64,000 nucleotides of DNA from Sesamia nonagrioides (GCA_017933935.1 JADWQK010002537.1:992001-1056000); one strand, 5' to 3'. Counted from the stretch's first letter, positions 49,540 through 57,033 are shown. The notes: generated from the sequence alone by a model not told the origin. Made by a program: numbers and translations.

Positions 49540-52500
49540 TACGCTTTCCCGCTTAAACCTCTCAACCGATTTTGATGAAATTTGGCACAGACAATCTTTA
49601 GACCCTGAGAAAGAACATAGGCTACCTTTTATCCCGGAAAAAAATGATGTTCCCGAGGGAAATCTAAAAAGCGCGATATAACCGAACTCCACGCGGGCGA
49701 AGCCGCGGGCGGAAAGCTAGTACATTATATGCCAGGCGATAAAAAAATGGCCTAATACCGAAATTCAACATTGTTGGATCAGTTCCCTCATAATACCATT
49801 TTACCCCTTCCAGTCATGCTTTGTGCAACGTTTCACTTTGGGTGTTAGACATGGGCGTATCCAGCCTTGGGCTCAGGGTGGGGCAGCAGTCAGCCTATTC
49901 CCCCCTATCTCCCGGTTTTTTTTTTCTTTTTTGGGTAATAAGGCACCTTACAGATCACAGTTAGGCATCTTTCTAAATATATCTTGGACAAAAATGACTG
50001 ATTACAAGGCGAAGGAAAACATCTTGAGGAAACCTGGACTTTTAAGTCTAAAATCGCCAACCCGCATTGAGCAAGCCTGGTGATTACGCTCAATCCTTCT
50101 CTGTATGAGAGGAGACCTGTGCCCAGCAGTGGGACGGTAAAAAGGTTGATGATGATGATGATAGATCAGAGCCAGGGTGGAGCAAGCGCCCCAGCTTGCC
50201 CCAATGTGGCTTCGCCCATGGTGTTAGATGCTCAAAAAAAGTCAACTGAATAGAATATTGAGGCGTCAGATGTATGCTTTACAAAATGTCAGTTAATTAA
50301 CTGTAAAACTTATCTGTTTCCAGGGTAGCAGAGAGTGAGGAGTGTGAAATGGGTATTGACAACTTGGCTAAGATCTTTGGGCCCACACTTATTGGCTACG
50401 GGCTCATGTCACAGCCTACAGAGATGTACAACGCCACTGCACAGATGTTCAATGTGAGTTAACAGAATTTTATCATAACCAAGTATTTAAAGCAATATTA
50501 ATAAATCTGTAAATGACACACCACGCACCGGAAGACGCAGCGTGGACAGCAAACATGCAGCGTGGCGCCCCCGACAAGGTGGACCGACGACCTGGTGAAG
50601 GACGCGGGACACCGCTGGATGCGGGAGGCGCAGAACCGGTCGTCATGGAGATCCTTTGGGGAGGCCTATGCCCAGCAATTGAATTGGATGTCTTTCGGCT
50701 GAAATGATGATACAATTTGATCAGCATTTTGAAATGATAGTCTAGTAAACTGTTTTGTCACTGACACAACTCATTTCACTGTCCAAAATAAATGAACAAA
50801 GCCAAATATATATTTCAAAAAGGACACGGGGTTCAAAATCTGTAGTCAGTAAAGGTAAAAAAAAAGTCAGTAAGGGTTTAAAGTAAGGTTTTCTTTTACG
50901 CCCAGATTTGGAGAGATAATTTGATGATTTCCTATATACAGAAAAGGTGGTTTAAAAAGAATACCAAGTGTCTTTTTTTTCTGCTACGATAGCCTAAGCT
51001 TATTTACTTATTTTAACCTTTTCCACCTATACAACAATTCCATTATTTAGGTAAACATTATAAAAAAAGGGAGAATTCGACAAAATTGAGATCTGAGTAC
51101 AAAGGTACTGCTTATTTCTTAACAAATTTCTTCCAGCAGACCTTCGAGAGGCGAAGTAAAACAGAAATGTAGAAAAAAGTGTTTAAGAACAAGGAGAGAA
51201 AAATATTAAATGTACCTACATATATGATCCAAAAATAATTATATAATACTAAAATATATGAACATATACAAATTCTCAGAGTGTAGAGGAAAGGTATTCT
51301 TGTAATCAACAGAAAAAGTGTTTGTTTAAATCAAGAAAAATCCTCTATCCTCTTGTATAAAATCCATACTAATATTATAAATGCGAAAGTAACTCTGTAT
51401 GTCTGTCTGTTACGCTTTCCCGCTTAAGCCTCTCAACCGATGTTGATGAAATTTGGCACAGACAATCTTTAGACCCTGAGAAAGGACATAGGCTACCTTT
51501 TATCCCGGAAAAATTGATGTTCCCGAGGGATATCTAAAAAGTGTGATATAACCGAACTCCACGCAGGCGAAGCCGCGGGAGCAAAGCTAGTGTTAAATAA
51601 ATAATCCTTTTTATTGATGATCCAGGTGATGCAGCTGTTATTACGACTACCGTGCGACTACTGGTCCCAATGGGCGTGTCCCAACAACGAAGCAGGATCA
51701 CCCATGACCGGTACTCTCACACGACCCCGAGGATACTTCTTCTCACCGGCAGATACTGGGTAAAATTCGCTTATTTTAACAAAAAGAAACCGCATTATGT
51801 ACAAAAACAAACAATATTTAAAATAAAAGTTATATATTCCTGCCTTTTTTAAATTATTTTTTCAAGAACGAAATTGCGCTTCGCCGTTCGATATATTATG
51901 ACTATTATACTCATACGAAGACAAGGCTGAATAGCGAAGCGACCTCTTTTGTCATTGGGTTGAATGCGTGATGTCAATTGCCAATATGATGGTTAGATGT
52001 ACACGAACTTTTTGAAAGAGTGAAGTTTTTTTTTAATTACCTTGGCGGTAGGTAAAAAAAAAAATCTAGGGCTTTTCTAGCTACATTATTATCCTAGAGC
52101 GGCCTTTTTAAAATTATTACCCGACTGCCAGGAGGGTTATGTTTTTTTTTCAAGAACGAAATTGCGCTTCGCCGTTCGATATTTAAAATTGATGACTATT
52201 ACACTCATACGAAGACAAGGCTGAATAGCGAAGCGACCTCTTTTGTCATTGGGTTGAATGCGTGATGTCAATTGCCAGTATGATGGTTAGATGTACGCGA
52301 ACTGTTTGAAAGAGTGAAGTTTTTTTTTTTAATAACCTGGGCGGTAGGTAATTTAAAAAAAATAATTCTAGGGCTTTTCTAGCTACATTATTATCCTAGA
52401 GCGCTAATTGGTCACCTATTAGCCCCATTTGAGAATTTTAATGAAATATGGCACACTGGTATACTATGACTTTGGTTTGGACAGGACTTTTCTCCCCGTA

Positions 52501-52740
52501 AACGTTCTAAGGTTATAATTTCCGGCCAGCCGTGGGTTTGAGCTGCACGTACTTTTTCACTATACATTTTTATCTCAAGCCAAAGGATGCCTCCAAGTAA
52601 CAATTTAAACAGCTTTGAAGATTCAAAAGTATCTGTGATTAGTTTATTTTAAATTAAATGCTTTGATTTTACTAATACTCACCAAGCTTTTTTCTTCATT
52701 TTGCAGCGTATCCCGAAAAAAGAGGAATTACTTCCAGTAA
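32609..52740 (+). CDS. tum: RacGAP1 / tumbleweed (centralspindlin Rho-family GAP), 13 coding exons
   Basis: The product binds a kinesin-6 motor to form centralspindlin, which bundles midzone microtubules, recruits the Rho exchange factor and triggers furrowing in cytokinesis. The GAP domain stimulates GTP hydrolysis by Rac/Rho-type GTPases. Exons 32609..32720, 34509..34711, 35400..35553, 35925..36085, 38684..38785, 40126..40246, 40507..40666, 41337..41466, 44012..44161, 48339..48589, 50324..50453, 51626..51759 and 52707..52740 join in phase with GT/AG borders into about 613 codons, near the ~600-630 usual for the family. Domains: coiled coil ~40-105; SEDDLDLS motif and basic linker ~165-210; C1 finger 319-367; RhoGAP ~390-565 with arginine finger R419 in GIYRIS. 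Introns total about 18 kb and are filled with mobile DNA. The orthology call rests on domain order and motifs, not on a search. Confidence 0.94.
33515..34078. mobile_element. TIR element nested in the hAT element
   Basis: Left end GGTCCTTACATATGAAATTG and right end CAATTTCATATGTAAGGACC are perfect inverted repeats continuing through GCGTTTTGT. TA lies outside each end. Its interior is interrupted by a SINE at 33701..33879. Minus ORFs of 85 and 93 codons crossing the SINE are not credible genes. Confidence 0.82.
33701..33879 (-). mobile_element. SINE family 1, 5'-truncated, 17-bp target duplication
   Basis: The (ATC)n tail and body match SINE 3136..3530. CATTTTGTAAACTCAAT is directly repeated at 33684..33700 and 33880..33896, showing a target-primed insertion into the surrounding TIR element. 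Confidence 0.88.
34110..34206 (+). mobile_element. Helitron-like family A, 3' end only
   Basis: CTTTTCATCCCGG through the hairpin GCGGGCGAAGCCGCGGGC and CTAG, followed by T. The 5' start is missing. It lies inside the hAT element, right of the nested TIR element. Confidence 0.7.
34509..34711 (+). CDS. tum: tum exon 2 (residues 38-105), coiled coil
   Basis: Acceptor TTATACAG, donor CTG/GTATGC. Encodes a charged helix beginning FLAFLKQMEWVRGQW and rich in E, K, A and L heptads. In the family this N-terminal coiled coil dimerises and binds the kinesin-6 partner. The exon ends in phase 0. Confidence 0.96.
35400..35553 (+). CDS. tum: tum exon 3 (residues 106-157)
   Basis: Acceptor TGATTTCAG, donor ACTG/GTAAAA. 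Encodes SKLLDMARDLLFND and then LQKLAFLNG, continuing the helical region into a flexible linker. Confidence 0.95.
35640..35811 (+). mobile_element. Degenerate Helitron-like end (weak)
   Basis: GGTATCGAAACTTACGCTGC and AGGCCGCTGCTAG resemble the hairpin plus CTAG end of the Helitron-like families. The next base is A, not T, and the left end cannot be placed. Confidence 0.3.
35925..36085 (+). CDS. tum: tum exon 4 (residues 157-210)
   Basis: Acceptor TTTTTCAG, donor AAA/GTGAGA. Contains SYSRSEDDLDLSLASTRRSW, the recognisable acidic motif of RacGAP1 proteins, then a basic KKRRSSTSS run that may act in nuclear targeting or as a kinase site. Confidence 0.96.
36148..36594. mobile_element. TIR element in tum intron 4, TA target site
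   Basis: Ends CAGAGTGGTGCTGACAATAC and its inverted partner (GTATTGTCAGCACCACTCTG) are flanked by TA. It begins 62 bp after the exon 4 donor. Non-coding; Tc1/mariner-type MITE by its ends. Confidence 0.85.
36827..36963 (+). mobile_element. Short MITE, GTAC-GACGACAGC family
   Basis: GTATGGACGACAGCAGGTCA at the left and TGTGCTGTCATCTGTAC at the right. Same family as 7340, 10589, 54906 and 61582. Confidence 0.65.
37540..37697. mobile_element. 158-bp fold-back MITE
   Basis: Arms CCTAGTATGAGTTTTCATTA and the inverted counterpart (with small differences) extend about 40 bp each, through CGATCGTCGATATC. The centre is GC-rich. A strong hairpin is expected in intron 4 RNA. Confidence 0.8.
37831..38184. 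mobile_element. 354-bp fold-back element
   Basis: Almost the whole segment is an inverted repeat, from GGGCTATATTTCCCCGG to ACCATGGTGAAATATAGCCC, with the innermost arms CCAATGGCGGGAACGAT / ATCGTTCCCGCCATTGG. The outer third is less perfect. The 108-codon ORF across it is a by-product of the palindrome. Confidence 0.85.
38430..38571 (+). mobile_element. Degenerate Helitron-like element (weak)
   Basis: ACGGATTTTGATGAAAGAC, GGATATTCCTATGGGATCGA and the ending GGGGCGCAATTAG before T parallel the copy ending at 11680. Confidence 0.4.
38684..38785 (+). CDS. tum: tum exon 5 (residues 211-244)
   Basis: Acceptor CATCAACAG, donor TTC/GTAAGT. Encodes TVELQGGKVLATATTTLTLE, part of the linker between coiled coil and C1 domain. 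Phase 0 on both sides, so skipping it would keep the frame. Confidence 0.94.
38844..39325. mobile_element. hAT-type element in tum intron 5, 8-bp target duplication
   Basis: Opens TAGGGTTGTAACGGAGGC, closes CTCCGTTACAACCCTA. ATGTAAAC is directly repeated at 38836..38843 and 39326..39333. Subterminal arrays of GGAGGCGGAGGC-type repeats are present in both orientations. Non-coding. Confidence 0.92.
39596..39712 (-). mobile_element. LINE 3' UTR fragment
   Basis: CATCAAATGACCTCTCC, CTAGGCGGAGC and ACTGACTAAAGCCCA resemble, inverted, the 3' UTR at 10500..10580. Degraded. Confidence 0.45.
40126..40246 (+). CDS. tum: tum exon 6 (residues 245-285)
   Basis: Acceptor GCCTACAG, donor ACTG/GTGAGA. Encodes QPISESSDEAPAPRRSSARL and a P/A/R-rich continuation: a disordered, GC-rich linker. 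The 3' half of the exon plus its donor is tandemly duplicated downstream. Confidence 0.92.
40184..40390 (+). repeat. 92-bp tandem duplication of exon 6 end plus donor
   Basis: The unit (first copy 40184..40275, second 40276..40367) contains the last ~63 bp of exon 6, the donor ACTG/GTGAGA and ~29 bp of intron. A third copy starts near 40367 and stops within ~25 bp. The second donor is at 40339. Using it would add 92 nt and shift the frame. Confidence 0.9.
40507..40666 (+). CDS. tum: tum exon 7 (residues 285-338), start of C1 domain
   Basis: Acceptor CCTCACCAG, donor AAGAC/GTTAGT. A proline-rich linker leads to HNFVAKNFYKRETCGPCGK, the first half of the C1 zinc finger with H-x12-C-x2-C spacing. 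Confidence 0.96.
41337..41466 (+). CDS. tum: tum exon 8 (residues 338-381), rest of C1 domain
   Basis: Acceptor TATCCTAG, donor ACAG/GTAACT. Supplies the remaining C1 ligands in GVKCESCRAQAHPECRALL and the last Cys at 367. The C1 domain of this family acts in membrane/lipid association at the furrow. The last ~36 bp of the exon are the founder unit of the minisatellite that follows. Confidence 0.95.
41431..43576 (+). repeat. 65-bp minisatellite, ~33 units, each with a copy of the exon 8 donor
   Basis: Each unit has ~36 bp matching the exon 8 end (CGCCTCAACGCGCCACAG), the donor GTAACTTA, then CTAACTGAGCGACTACCTAC. The first unit is the real exon end. From donor positions 41467 and 43551 I derive 32 further units; one (near 42374) has an extra CCGTAACTA insert that spoils the donor, and two lack one C. 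Reading past any donor meets an in-frame stop at once (GTA ACT TAC TAA or GTA ACT TAG). Six-unit (390-bp) blocks are themselves duplicated. Confidence 0.97.
44012..44161 (+). CDS. tum: tum exon 9 (residues 382-431), RhoGAP N-terminus with arginine finger
   Basis: Acceptor CGTTTTCAG, donor AAG/GTTTGT (weak). Encodes PPMVPALLVHCINEVEKRGL and KGIYRISA. R419 in IYRIS is the catalytic arginine finger inserted into the GTPase active site. Both borders are phase 0. Confidence 0.97.
44236..44330 (-). mobile_element. ATC-tailed retroposon 3' scrap
   Basis: CATCATCAGCCTCTACTCG through GGCACGCCAACAAGCTCGAT also occurs at 59660..59755. It is the 3' end of an RTE-like element, inverted. Confidence 0.5.
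44513..44815 (+). mobile_element. Retroposon family R copy in tum intron 9
   Basis: Shares TCATTTTTCATTGGACTTTT, GTAAAAAGTGCATTCAGTGA and the CGCGGCCGTCTTTTTCGACA region with 55360, 58779 and 59287. Target duplications are not evident, so this is an older copy. Confidence 0.6.
44936..45165 (+). mobile_element. Half of a dispersed fold-back element
   Basis: CCGATTCCCTTGTTCACAAA through ATTCTATCC resembles the host element at ~58620..59270 and 12700..12940. Its right end overlaps the adjoining RTE tail. Confidence 0.45.
45157..45580 (-). mobile_element. RTE-type LINE, C-terminal fragment
   Basis: A minus frame (45283..45612) reads MLWVSLRDRIRNEEIRQRTR, LKWQWAGHIARR and RRVLEWRPRTGRRSVGRPPT. 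I recall this as the C-terminus of endonuclease-reverse transcriptase LINEs common in Lepidoptera. It ends in an (ATC)n tail at 45157. Further pieces: 50514 (plus), 57430, 58216 and 61955 (minus). Confidence 0.8.
45757..46758. mobile_element. Solo LTR inside the LINE, 4-bp target duplication ATAA
   Basis: Begins TGTTACGAATGG and ends CCCGTAACA, with 6-bp inverted termini TGTTAC/GTAACA. ATAA is repeated directly outside (45753..45756 and 46759..46762). Without the MITE it is about 617 bp. A TATATA box is split by the MITE; CAGAGTCAGTC and CAATAAACTTCG downstream fit an initiator and a poly(A) signal. No internal retrotransposon genes remain, implying LTR-LTR recombination. Gypsy or a similar group by duplication length. 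Confidence 0.85.
46071..46453 (+). mobile_element. MITE, CAGTATGTTA family, inside the solo LTR
   Basis: The same element as 8474..8854, with TA on both sides. It sits in the LTR's TATATA sequence, so the LTR promoter is broken. Confidence 0.9.
46986..47602. other. tum intron 9, no element recognised
   Basis: AT-rich sequence after the LINE stop. TTAGTTCAGTGAGTTAACAA near 47307 weakly resembles the end of the fold-back element at 59260. Confidence 0.4.
47603..48180 (+). mobile_element. THAP-coding TIR element, remnant
   Basis: TIRs TAATAGGCTATTTGACAG at the left and CTCAAATAGCCTA at the right; the left TIR is partly doubled at 47627. Inside, ATG at 47896 opens MVYKWCAVPGCTNTSIK, the C-x4-C start of a THAP zinc finger, which P-element-like transposases use to bind DNA. 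The frame decays afterwards. A second copy is inverted at 54325..54889. Confidence 0.72.
48339..48589 (+). CDS. tum: tum exon 10 (residues 432-515), RhoGAP core
   Basis: Acceptor ATCTTCAG, donor AGAA/GTAAGT. Encodes ERFLRGCGSPSLTNEDIHVL, then CIKDFLRSLREPLV (the family's FLRELPEPL-like helix), QLPQPNRDTLAFLVLHLQK. GC-rich, with a strong coding signal. Confidence 0.97.
48597..48965 (+). mobile_element. SINE family 1, starting ~8 bp after exon 10 donor
   Basis: From about ACAGCGAACGCAGCCGCTGC onward it matches SINE 3136..3530 in the plus sense, including the B-box region (degraded to GGCTTGAACTCCC). The A box is largely lost. Ends near ATAATAATG at 48970. Confidence 0.78.
48971..49467. other. 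tum intron 10, no element recognised
   Basis: AT-rich intron sequence without recognisable repeats. Confidence 0.45.
49468..49720 (+). mobile_element. Helitron-like family A in tum intron 10
   Basis: Starts TCCATACTAATATTATAAAT, has a (GTCT)9-like tract, ends with the GC-rich hairpin and CTAG before T. Confidence 0.82.
49935..50160 (+). mobile_element. SINE family 3, 3' part
   Basis: CTAAATATATCTTGGACAAA through CAGCAGTGGGACGG and (GATGAT)n matches the SINE at 8951..9282 without its tRNA head. Confidence 0.78.
50324..50453 (+). CDS. tum: tum exon 11 (residues 515-558), RhoGAP C-terminal helices
   Basis: Acceptor GTTTCCAG, donor AAT/GTGAGT. MGIDNLAKIFGPTLIGYG is the NLAxxFGP signature of RhoGAP domains. 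Confidence 0.97.
50514..50715 (+). mobile_element. RTE-type LINE 3' end
   Basis: GGTGAAGGACGCGGGACACCG, GGATGCGGGAGGCGCAGAAC and AGGCCTATGCCCAGCAATTG match, in the plus sense, the 3' end of the RTE elements seen inverted at 45157, and end ATGATGAT. Confidence 0.75.
50716..51362. other. tum intron 11, no element recognised
   Basis: AT-rich; the short minus ORFs have no motif. Confidence 0.45.
51363..51590 (+). mobile_element. Helitron-like family A in tum intron 11
   Basis: Full length, TCCATACTAATATTATAAAT to AAAGCTAG before T. It ends 35 bp before exon 12. Confidence 0.82.
51626..51759 (+). CDS. tum: tum exon 12 (residues 559-603)
   Basis: Acceptor GATCCAG. Encodes VMQLLLRLPCDYWSQWACPN and a tail with TGTLTRPRGYFFSP, which resembles the conserved C-terminal FFASP-like end of RacGAP1 proteins. 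At 51760 the sequence GTAAAA can be a donor; if unspliced, the frame reads GGG then TAA at 51761..51763. I prefer splicing because exon 13 fits, but both ends are possible. Confidence 0.9.
51863..52402 (+). repeat. 288-bp tandem duplication in tum intron 12
   Basis: CAAGAACGAAATTGCGCTTC starts at 51863 and again at 52151; the two ~245-bp copies run in parallel to TTATTATCCTAGAGCG with few differences. The link contains ACCCGACTGCCAGGAGGG. The origin is not clear; the two ends of each copy look like parts of a dispersed repeat. Confidence 0.85.
52707..52740 (+). CDS. tum: tum exon 13, 11 codons including stop (proposed)
   Basis: A strong acceptor (pyrimidine-rich stretch then TTTTGCAG) is followed by VSRKKRNYFQ and TAA (52738..52740) in the phase left by exon 12. 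The basic/aromatic tail is plausible for the family. It is a very short exon with no other support. Confidence 0.55.
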
Positions 52741-53308
52741 CGTTTATAACTACAACCGTATTGTTATCACATTAGAGTTAATTTTCGTTTGTTCGTGAAA
52801 GAGAACATTTATGTTAACCATTACCTTTGTAATTTCCAACTTCTTATTTATAACTTCTCTATTGTTAGTTTTTCATACTAATTAATACAATTTTGACTAT
52901 TTAAGTTATAGATCATTATTAACTTAGTGACATTTTCTGTAAATTAGATCTATATTATTTTTGTTTTGTATTTTTTCTTGAATAAGTTCATAAGAACATT
53001 TTGACTTTTGTTGGCATAGTGAAGTCAAAAAGTAATTATGTTTAAGCGTTGAGATTGTATTTTTATTATTACATAGAAGTATTAAAAAGCACAGTAAATG
53101 TATTACAAAATATTGATGCCAAAATGATTCCGGTGCGAAAAGAGGATGGTGCTATTACTCATATATTACTCCATCTCTCTCTTACTCTGGACTCAAAATG
53201 GCAATAAATCTTCAAATACAGCGTTACCAGTGTTCCTCATTAAAACAATCTCATAACTTACATTTTGTACTTAATTTTTCTTTGATATAAGTTTAGTTAT
53301 TATATATT

Positions 53309-53314
53309 AATAAA
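53309..53314 (+). terminator. Candidate poly(A) signal AATAAA
   Basis: AATAAA about 570 bp after the proposed stop, followed by GT-rich sequence (ATGTGTTC). An earlier AATAAA lies at 53201 inside a dispersed repeat. The choice between them is not determinable here. Confidence 0.35.
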
Positions 53315-53562
53315 ATGTGTTCTACAGACACATTCACACACTTTTATCATTAGCATAAATTCGGTATCTTCTTTCAGTTATAAAATTAAATATGAAAAAA
53401 AAAAAAAACTATGTAGGACACCTACATAGTTTTCCACACATTGTATTATAACTAACCCCAAAACAATTTGTCAGGCACTGCTTACTAATTATTCGGCTCT
53501 ATTCAACGTTTGTCTATAAAAAACAACTAATTTGTATTGAGTGCGTACGCGGCCGTAAAAGT

Positions 53563-53754
53563 AGGCCCAGGGTACACCGCTGGAGGCGCGGCGAAGCGCA
53601 ATTGAAGACAACAATTTAATATAAACCTTATTTATCTACCTTGACATATTGTCTGCAAAAGAAAAATTAAGGAAACGAAAGGTAGATAAGGTTTATATTA
53701 AATTGTTGTTTTCAATTGCCCTCCGCCGGGCTTCTAGCGGTGTGCGCTGGGCCT
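53563..53754. mobile_element. 192-bp fold-back MITE
   Basis: Arms AGGCCCAGGGTACACCGCTG and the inverted counterpart, continuing through CAATTGAAGACAACAATTTA. A short loop near 53650 separates the arms. Non-coding. Confidence 0.8.
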
Positions 53755-53930
53755 TAAACGAATACGTACGCATTCCATACCACAACATGGATTTCTTAGT
53801 AGTCCCTAATAAAACTCCATCTCTTAAGAATTAAGAGACCTCTCAAAGCATCTCATTATTGGACAAAAAGTGCAGTGTCATGCGATATGTGCGATGTGGC
53901 GTGCCAAATATTAAGGGTCAGTAAACTCCT

Positions 53931-54294
53931 GGGGGGTAACCGCGCTTAATAAAACAGTAGATGTTCAACTCTTGTTTGTATCTAATCCAGTTAATTATGG
54001 TTTAGTTTCGATCACATTTCGTGTCGCCCTATAGTTTTTTGATTAAAGCAAAATCAATGTAGGTATGAGTGAAACATTTCGTCAGATATAATAATTAAAA
54101 CTAAATAAATTATAAGTAAATCTAATCGTTTAGGGGTAAGTTTGACGAACGGTACAGAAAAAGTTAACTTTGTTTCAACTTTTTCGTTAAACCATCTGTC
54201 AAAAAGTTAGCGTGATACGAAACATAACGAAAGTTATGGTTTGGTTGCGATCCAATTCTGTTTTGGTTGAATTATTTTAGCACGATTGCCCCCC
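53931..54294. mobile_element. MITE with GGGGGG-type TIRs
   Basis: Second copy of 20481..20875: GGGGGGTAACCGCGCTTAAT at the left, TTTTAGCACGATTGCCCCCC at the right. Confidence 0.75.
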
Positions 54295-54324
54295 AATTCT
54301 GCAAACGAGTCTATAATGTGTAAC

Positions 54325-54889
54325 TGAATAGGCTATTTGACAGTATTCAATTATTTGTGATTTTTTGCTTTAATTGCATAAAATGAGGGTTCTTTATATC
54401 ATTTACAAGAGTTTAAATAAAAAATAATAACAATTATTATATCCAAAACACAAAAATATGTTTGGCTTTTTGTTTCTCGCGCCACACATTGTGAAACGAT
54501 CCGGATTGGCTAATGTCGCGATGACGTCATACGCGCATCATCGCTTGTTTTCGGCAAACTTATAAACTGTTTTTCGGGGTTTTTTATCGATTTATTTGTA
54601 CAACCCAGTACAGCACACCACTTGTAAACCATTTTATTAGATAACAACAGCAAATAATAATTAAAAACAAACAATACTGAGAACCGAAAACCGCTTGTGA
54701 CGTCACTTACCAGGCGCAACGCCATATTGCTGATTATATCGTTTTCGCGGCTTATTTGAATTTTGAATTTTTATTTGCATATTTCTTACGAAATACGTAT
54801 TTAAAATTAAAAAAAATACTTTGGGTGAACTTCTTAACCGCAACCAAGTAATTCAAGATAAAAATTAAAAATCTGTCAAATAGCCTATT
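54325..54889 (-). mobile_element. THAP-coding TIR element, inverted copy
   Basis: TIRs TGAATAGGCTATTTGACAG and CTGTCAAATAGCCTATTA. A minus ORF (54510..54725) contains MVYKWCAVLGCTNKSIK, then QFISLPK, a longer stretch of the THAP finger than in the 47603 copy. It ends before the second Cys/His pair. Probably a non-autonomous relative of a P-like transposon. Confidence 0.75.
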
Positions 54890-54905
54890 AATGCACATTG
54901 TTATA

Positions 54906-55047
54906 GTACAGACAACAGCACACCAAGCTAATACAATCTGTCAGATTTCTTTATTTGATTTTCAGCTTTATTTATAAAGCATTAACGGTTAAAGTTGGTT
55001 GGGAATTTATGACAGTTTCGGGTAGGTTGACCTGCTGTCGTCCGTAC
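54906..55047 (-). mobile_element. Short MITE, GTAC-GACGACAGC family
   Basis: GTACAGACAACAGCACACCA at the left, CCTGCTGTCGTCCGTAC at the right. Inverted relative of 36827. Confidence 0.68.
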
Positions 55048-55359
55048 CTTCCATCATCCGTTCTTGACAATGGAATTATGTAATTTTTTATATAGCCGAC
55101 GCTCCCGTTCAAATATAACGTAACGCAATTTGGAGGTCTTTTAAAACGCTACGTTAGTGGGGGGGCGGGCACGTTATTATGCATTCCTCTACCAAAAATC
55201 GCATTGTCATTTAATTTAAACAAATACAGTTTTTTATGTAATAATAAAATTCAGTGTATGTATTATGATTATAACATAATTTTCTAAATGAGGTGTCAGC
55301 CCGTGTGCGTCACATTATTTAAATCGTATATTGTTACTACGTAAAAAGTAATCATAAAG

Positions 55360-55736
55360 ATGGAGGTTTTGGCGGGAAGCTAAGATGAGTGCCACGCTCA
55401 TTTTTCATTGGACTTTTAAATTATTTATAGTGTCGTTTACTAAATAAAAACGCGTGATTTATGCAGTAAAAAGTGCATTAAGTGAATAATTCATAAAGAA
55501 CAGTGAAATATTGTAGCATAATGACCACATCATGGCTTTGTACCAAAACTTCCTCCGTGTTCGGTTCGCGCGGCCGTCTTTATCGACATGAATAATTCAT
55601 TACGTGACATTGGCTAAATGCACAAACCGTGCAAAGTCATAAGAGAAAGAAAGAAGAACTTTTGAAGATTTTTATTTTACTTGAAATTGGCACAAAGTCA
55701 TAACTAGTGCCACACTACAAAAAAAAAAAAAAAAAA
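55360..55736 (+). mobile_element. Retroposon family R, poly(A) tail and 9-bp target duplication
   Basis: Begins ATGGAGGTTTTGGCGGGAAG and ends in an ~18-A tract. ATCATAAAG flanks both sides (55351..55359 and 55737..55745). These are marks of LINE-mediated copying of an RNA. No A/B boxes of a tRNA promoter are apparent. A short frame MALYQNFLRVRFARPSLST is nearly kept in the copy at 59287. Confidence 0.85.
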
Positions 55737-55804
55737 ATCATAAAGTTAACTGTAACAATTAGCCAGTAGTATTATAATACTTTTTGTTTATATAATATAA
55801 TATA

Positions 55805-56205
55805 CAATATGTAAAGAAAACCCTGTCCGACCCGTGAAGGTTTTGTTAGGTATCGATAACTGATTCTACTAATGGATGCAAAGCCGGAATAAACTTAAAA
55901 AAAAAACTCCCTAAAAAAATAAATATTATTTCGCAAAAAGAGGTAACTTAATCCATGTGCGATAGACAAACCTTCCGCGGGCGACGGGGGGCAGGGCACG
56001 CGACACGTGGTCACATCGCTTATAATAATACCGGCAAAATAGTGTTGTCACTTATTTAAAAAATACCAAATTTCCGGGAAGTTGGAATTAAATCGCGGGA
56101 ATAAAGATTATTTCAAAATTCATTAGTATTGTTACTATGATGATTACATAAAATTTTATACCTTTATTATCCTTATGGGTCGGACAGGGTTTTCTTTACA
56201 TATTG
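55805..56205. mobile_element. TIR element, CAATATGTAAAG family
   Basis: Same TIRs as 2243..2678, flanked by TA. Directly abuts the next TIR element through TATA. Confidence 0.82.
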
Positions 56206-56209
56206 TATA

Positions 56210-57033
56210 CACGCTGGAATTTTAATGGTTGTTTTCCCGCGGCAGAACGATTTGCTTTAAGGAGTACTTTCGATGAATAGAGTAAAAGAAATGAAAATGT
56301 TTGTGTTATAAAATAATAATAAAAAAAAATCATCAACTCGAAAAAGTGAGAAAAGTTAGTTACGCTAGATACAACTTGTAGGTACTACTCGGAATGGACA
56401 TGAAACGGCCTCAAAGGAAAGCAATACATTTAATGTTCAAACCATAATAAGCTCCCGCGCGTAGTGATTAGGCATAAAACAGCTTGTAATCAACATTCAC
56501 CGCCATGCCGACAAAAGAAAAAATTTTTTCAAGCCAATAAAATCTGTCATGTGCGTTAATAAGGTATAAAATAACTTAAATGTACCAATACAAAAAACTA
56601 CCGCTCCAACTAGCATTCAAAAAACTAGCGTTCAAAGACGATGCCGCTTTATAAATGTTCAAAGTAAAATAAGCTCTCGACTAGAGTAATACGACATAAA
56701 GTAGTCTGCGCGCAAAAATTACAAACAATTATCTTAGATAATAATTTTATTTTCGTGTTGAGTAAATTGCAGCTAAAAAGTATTTATGATGGTCCTAAGC
56801 CCGTAAAAGTATGAATGGATGATAGTTGAAGCACGCGGGTCAATGGCCCCGCGCCATCCAGCTGTAGATTATCAGGAGTTTACTATTAGTTCGTGCTCAC
56901 TTTCGAGTTTTTTTTATCACTATGTAAAATCTGCTATTTCATGTTTCTAATATTTTATTTATTGATGAAACGATTGTATTACTAAGACAAAACCGTTTCG
57001 CTGCGGGAAAACAACCATTAAAATTCCACGCTG
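56210..57033. mobile_element. TIR element with ~40-bp TIRs, TA target site
   Basis: Left CACGCTGGAATTTTAATGGT, right ACCATTAAAATTCCACGCTG; the TIRs continue through TGTTTTCCCGC. TA flanks both ends. The interior has no transposase frame. Confidence 0.82.
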
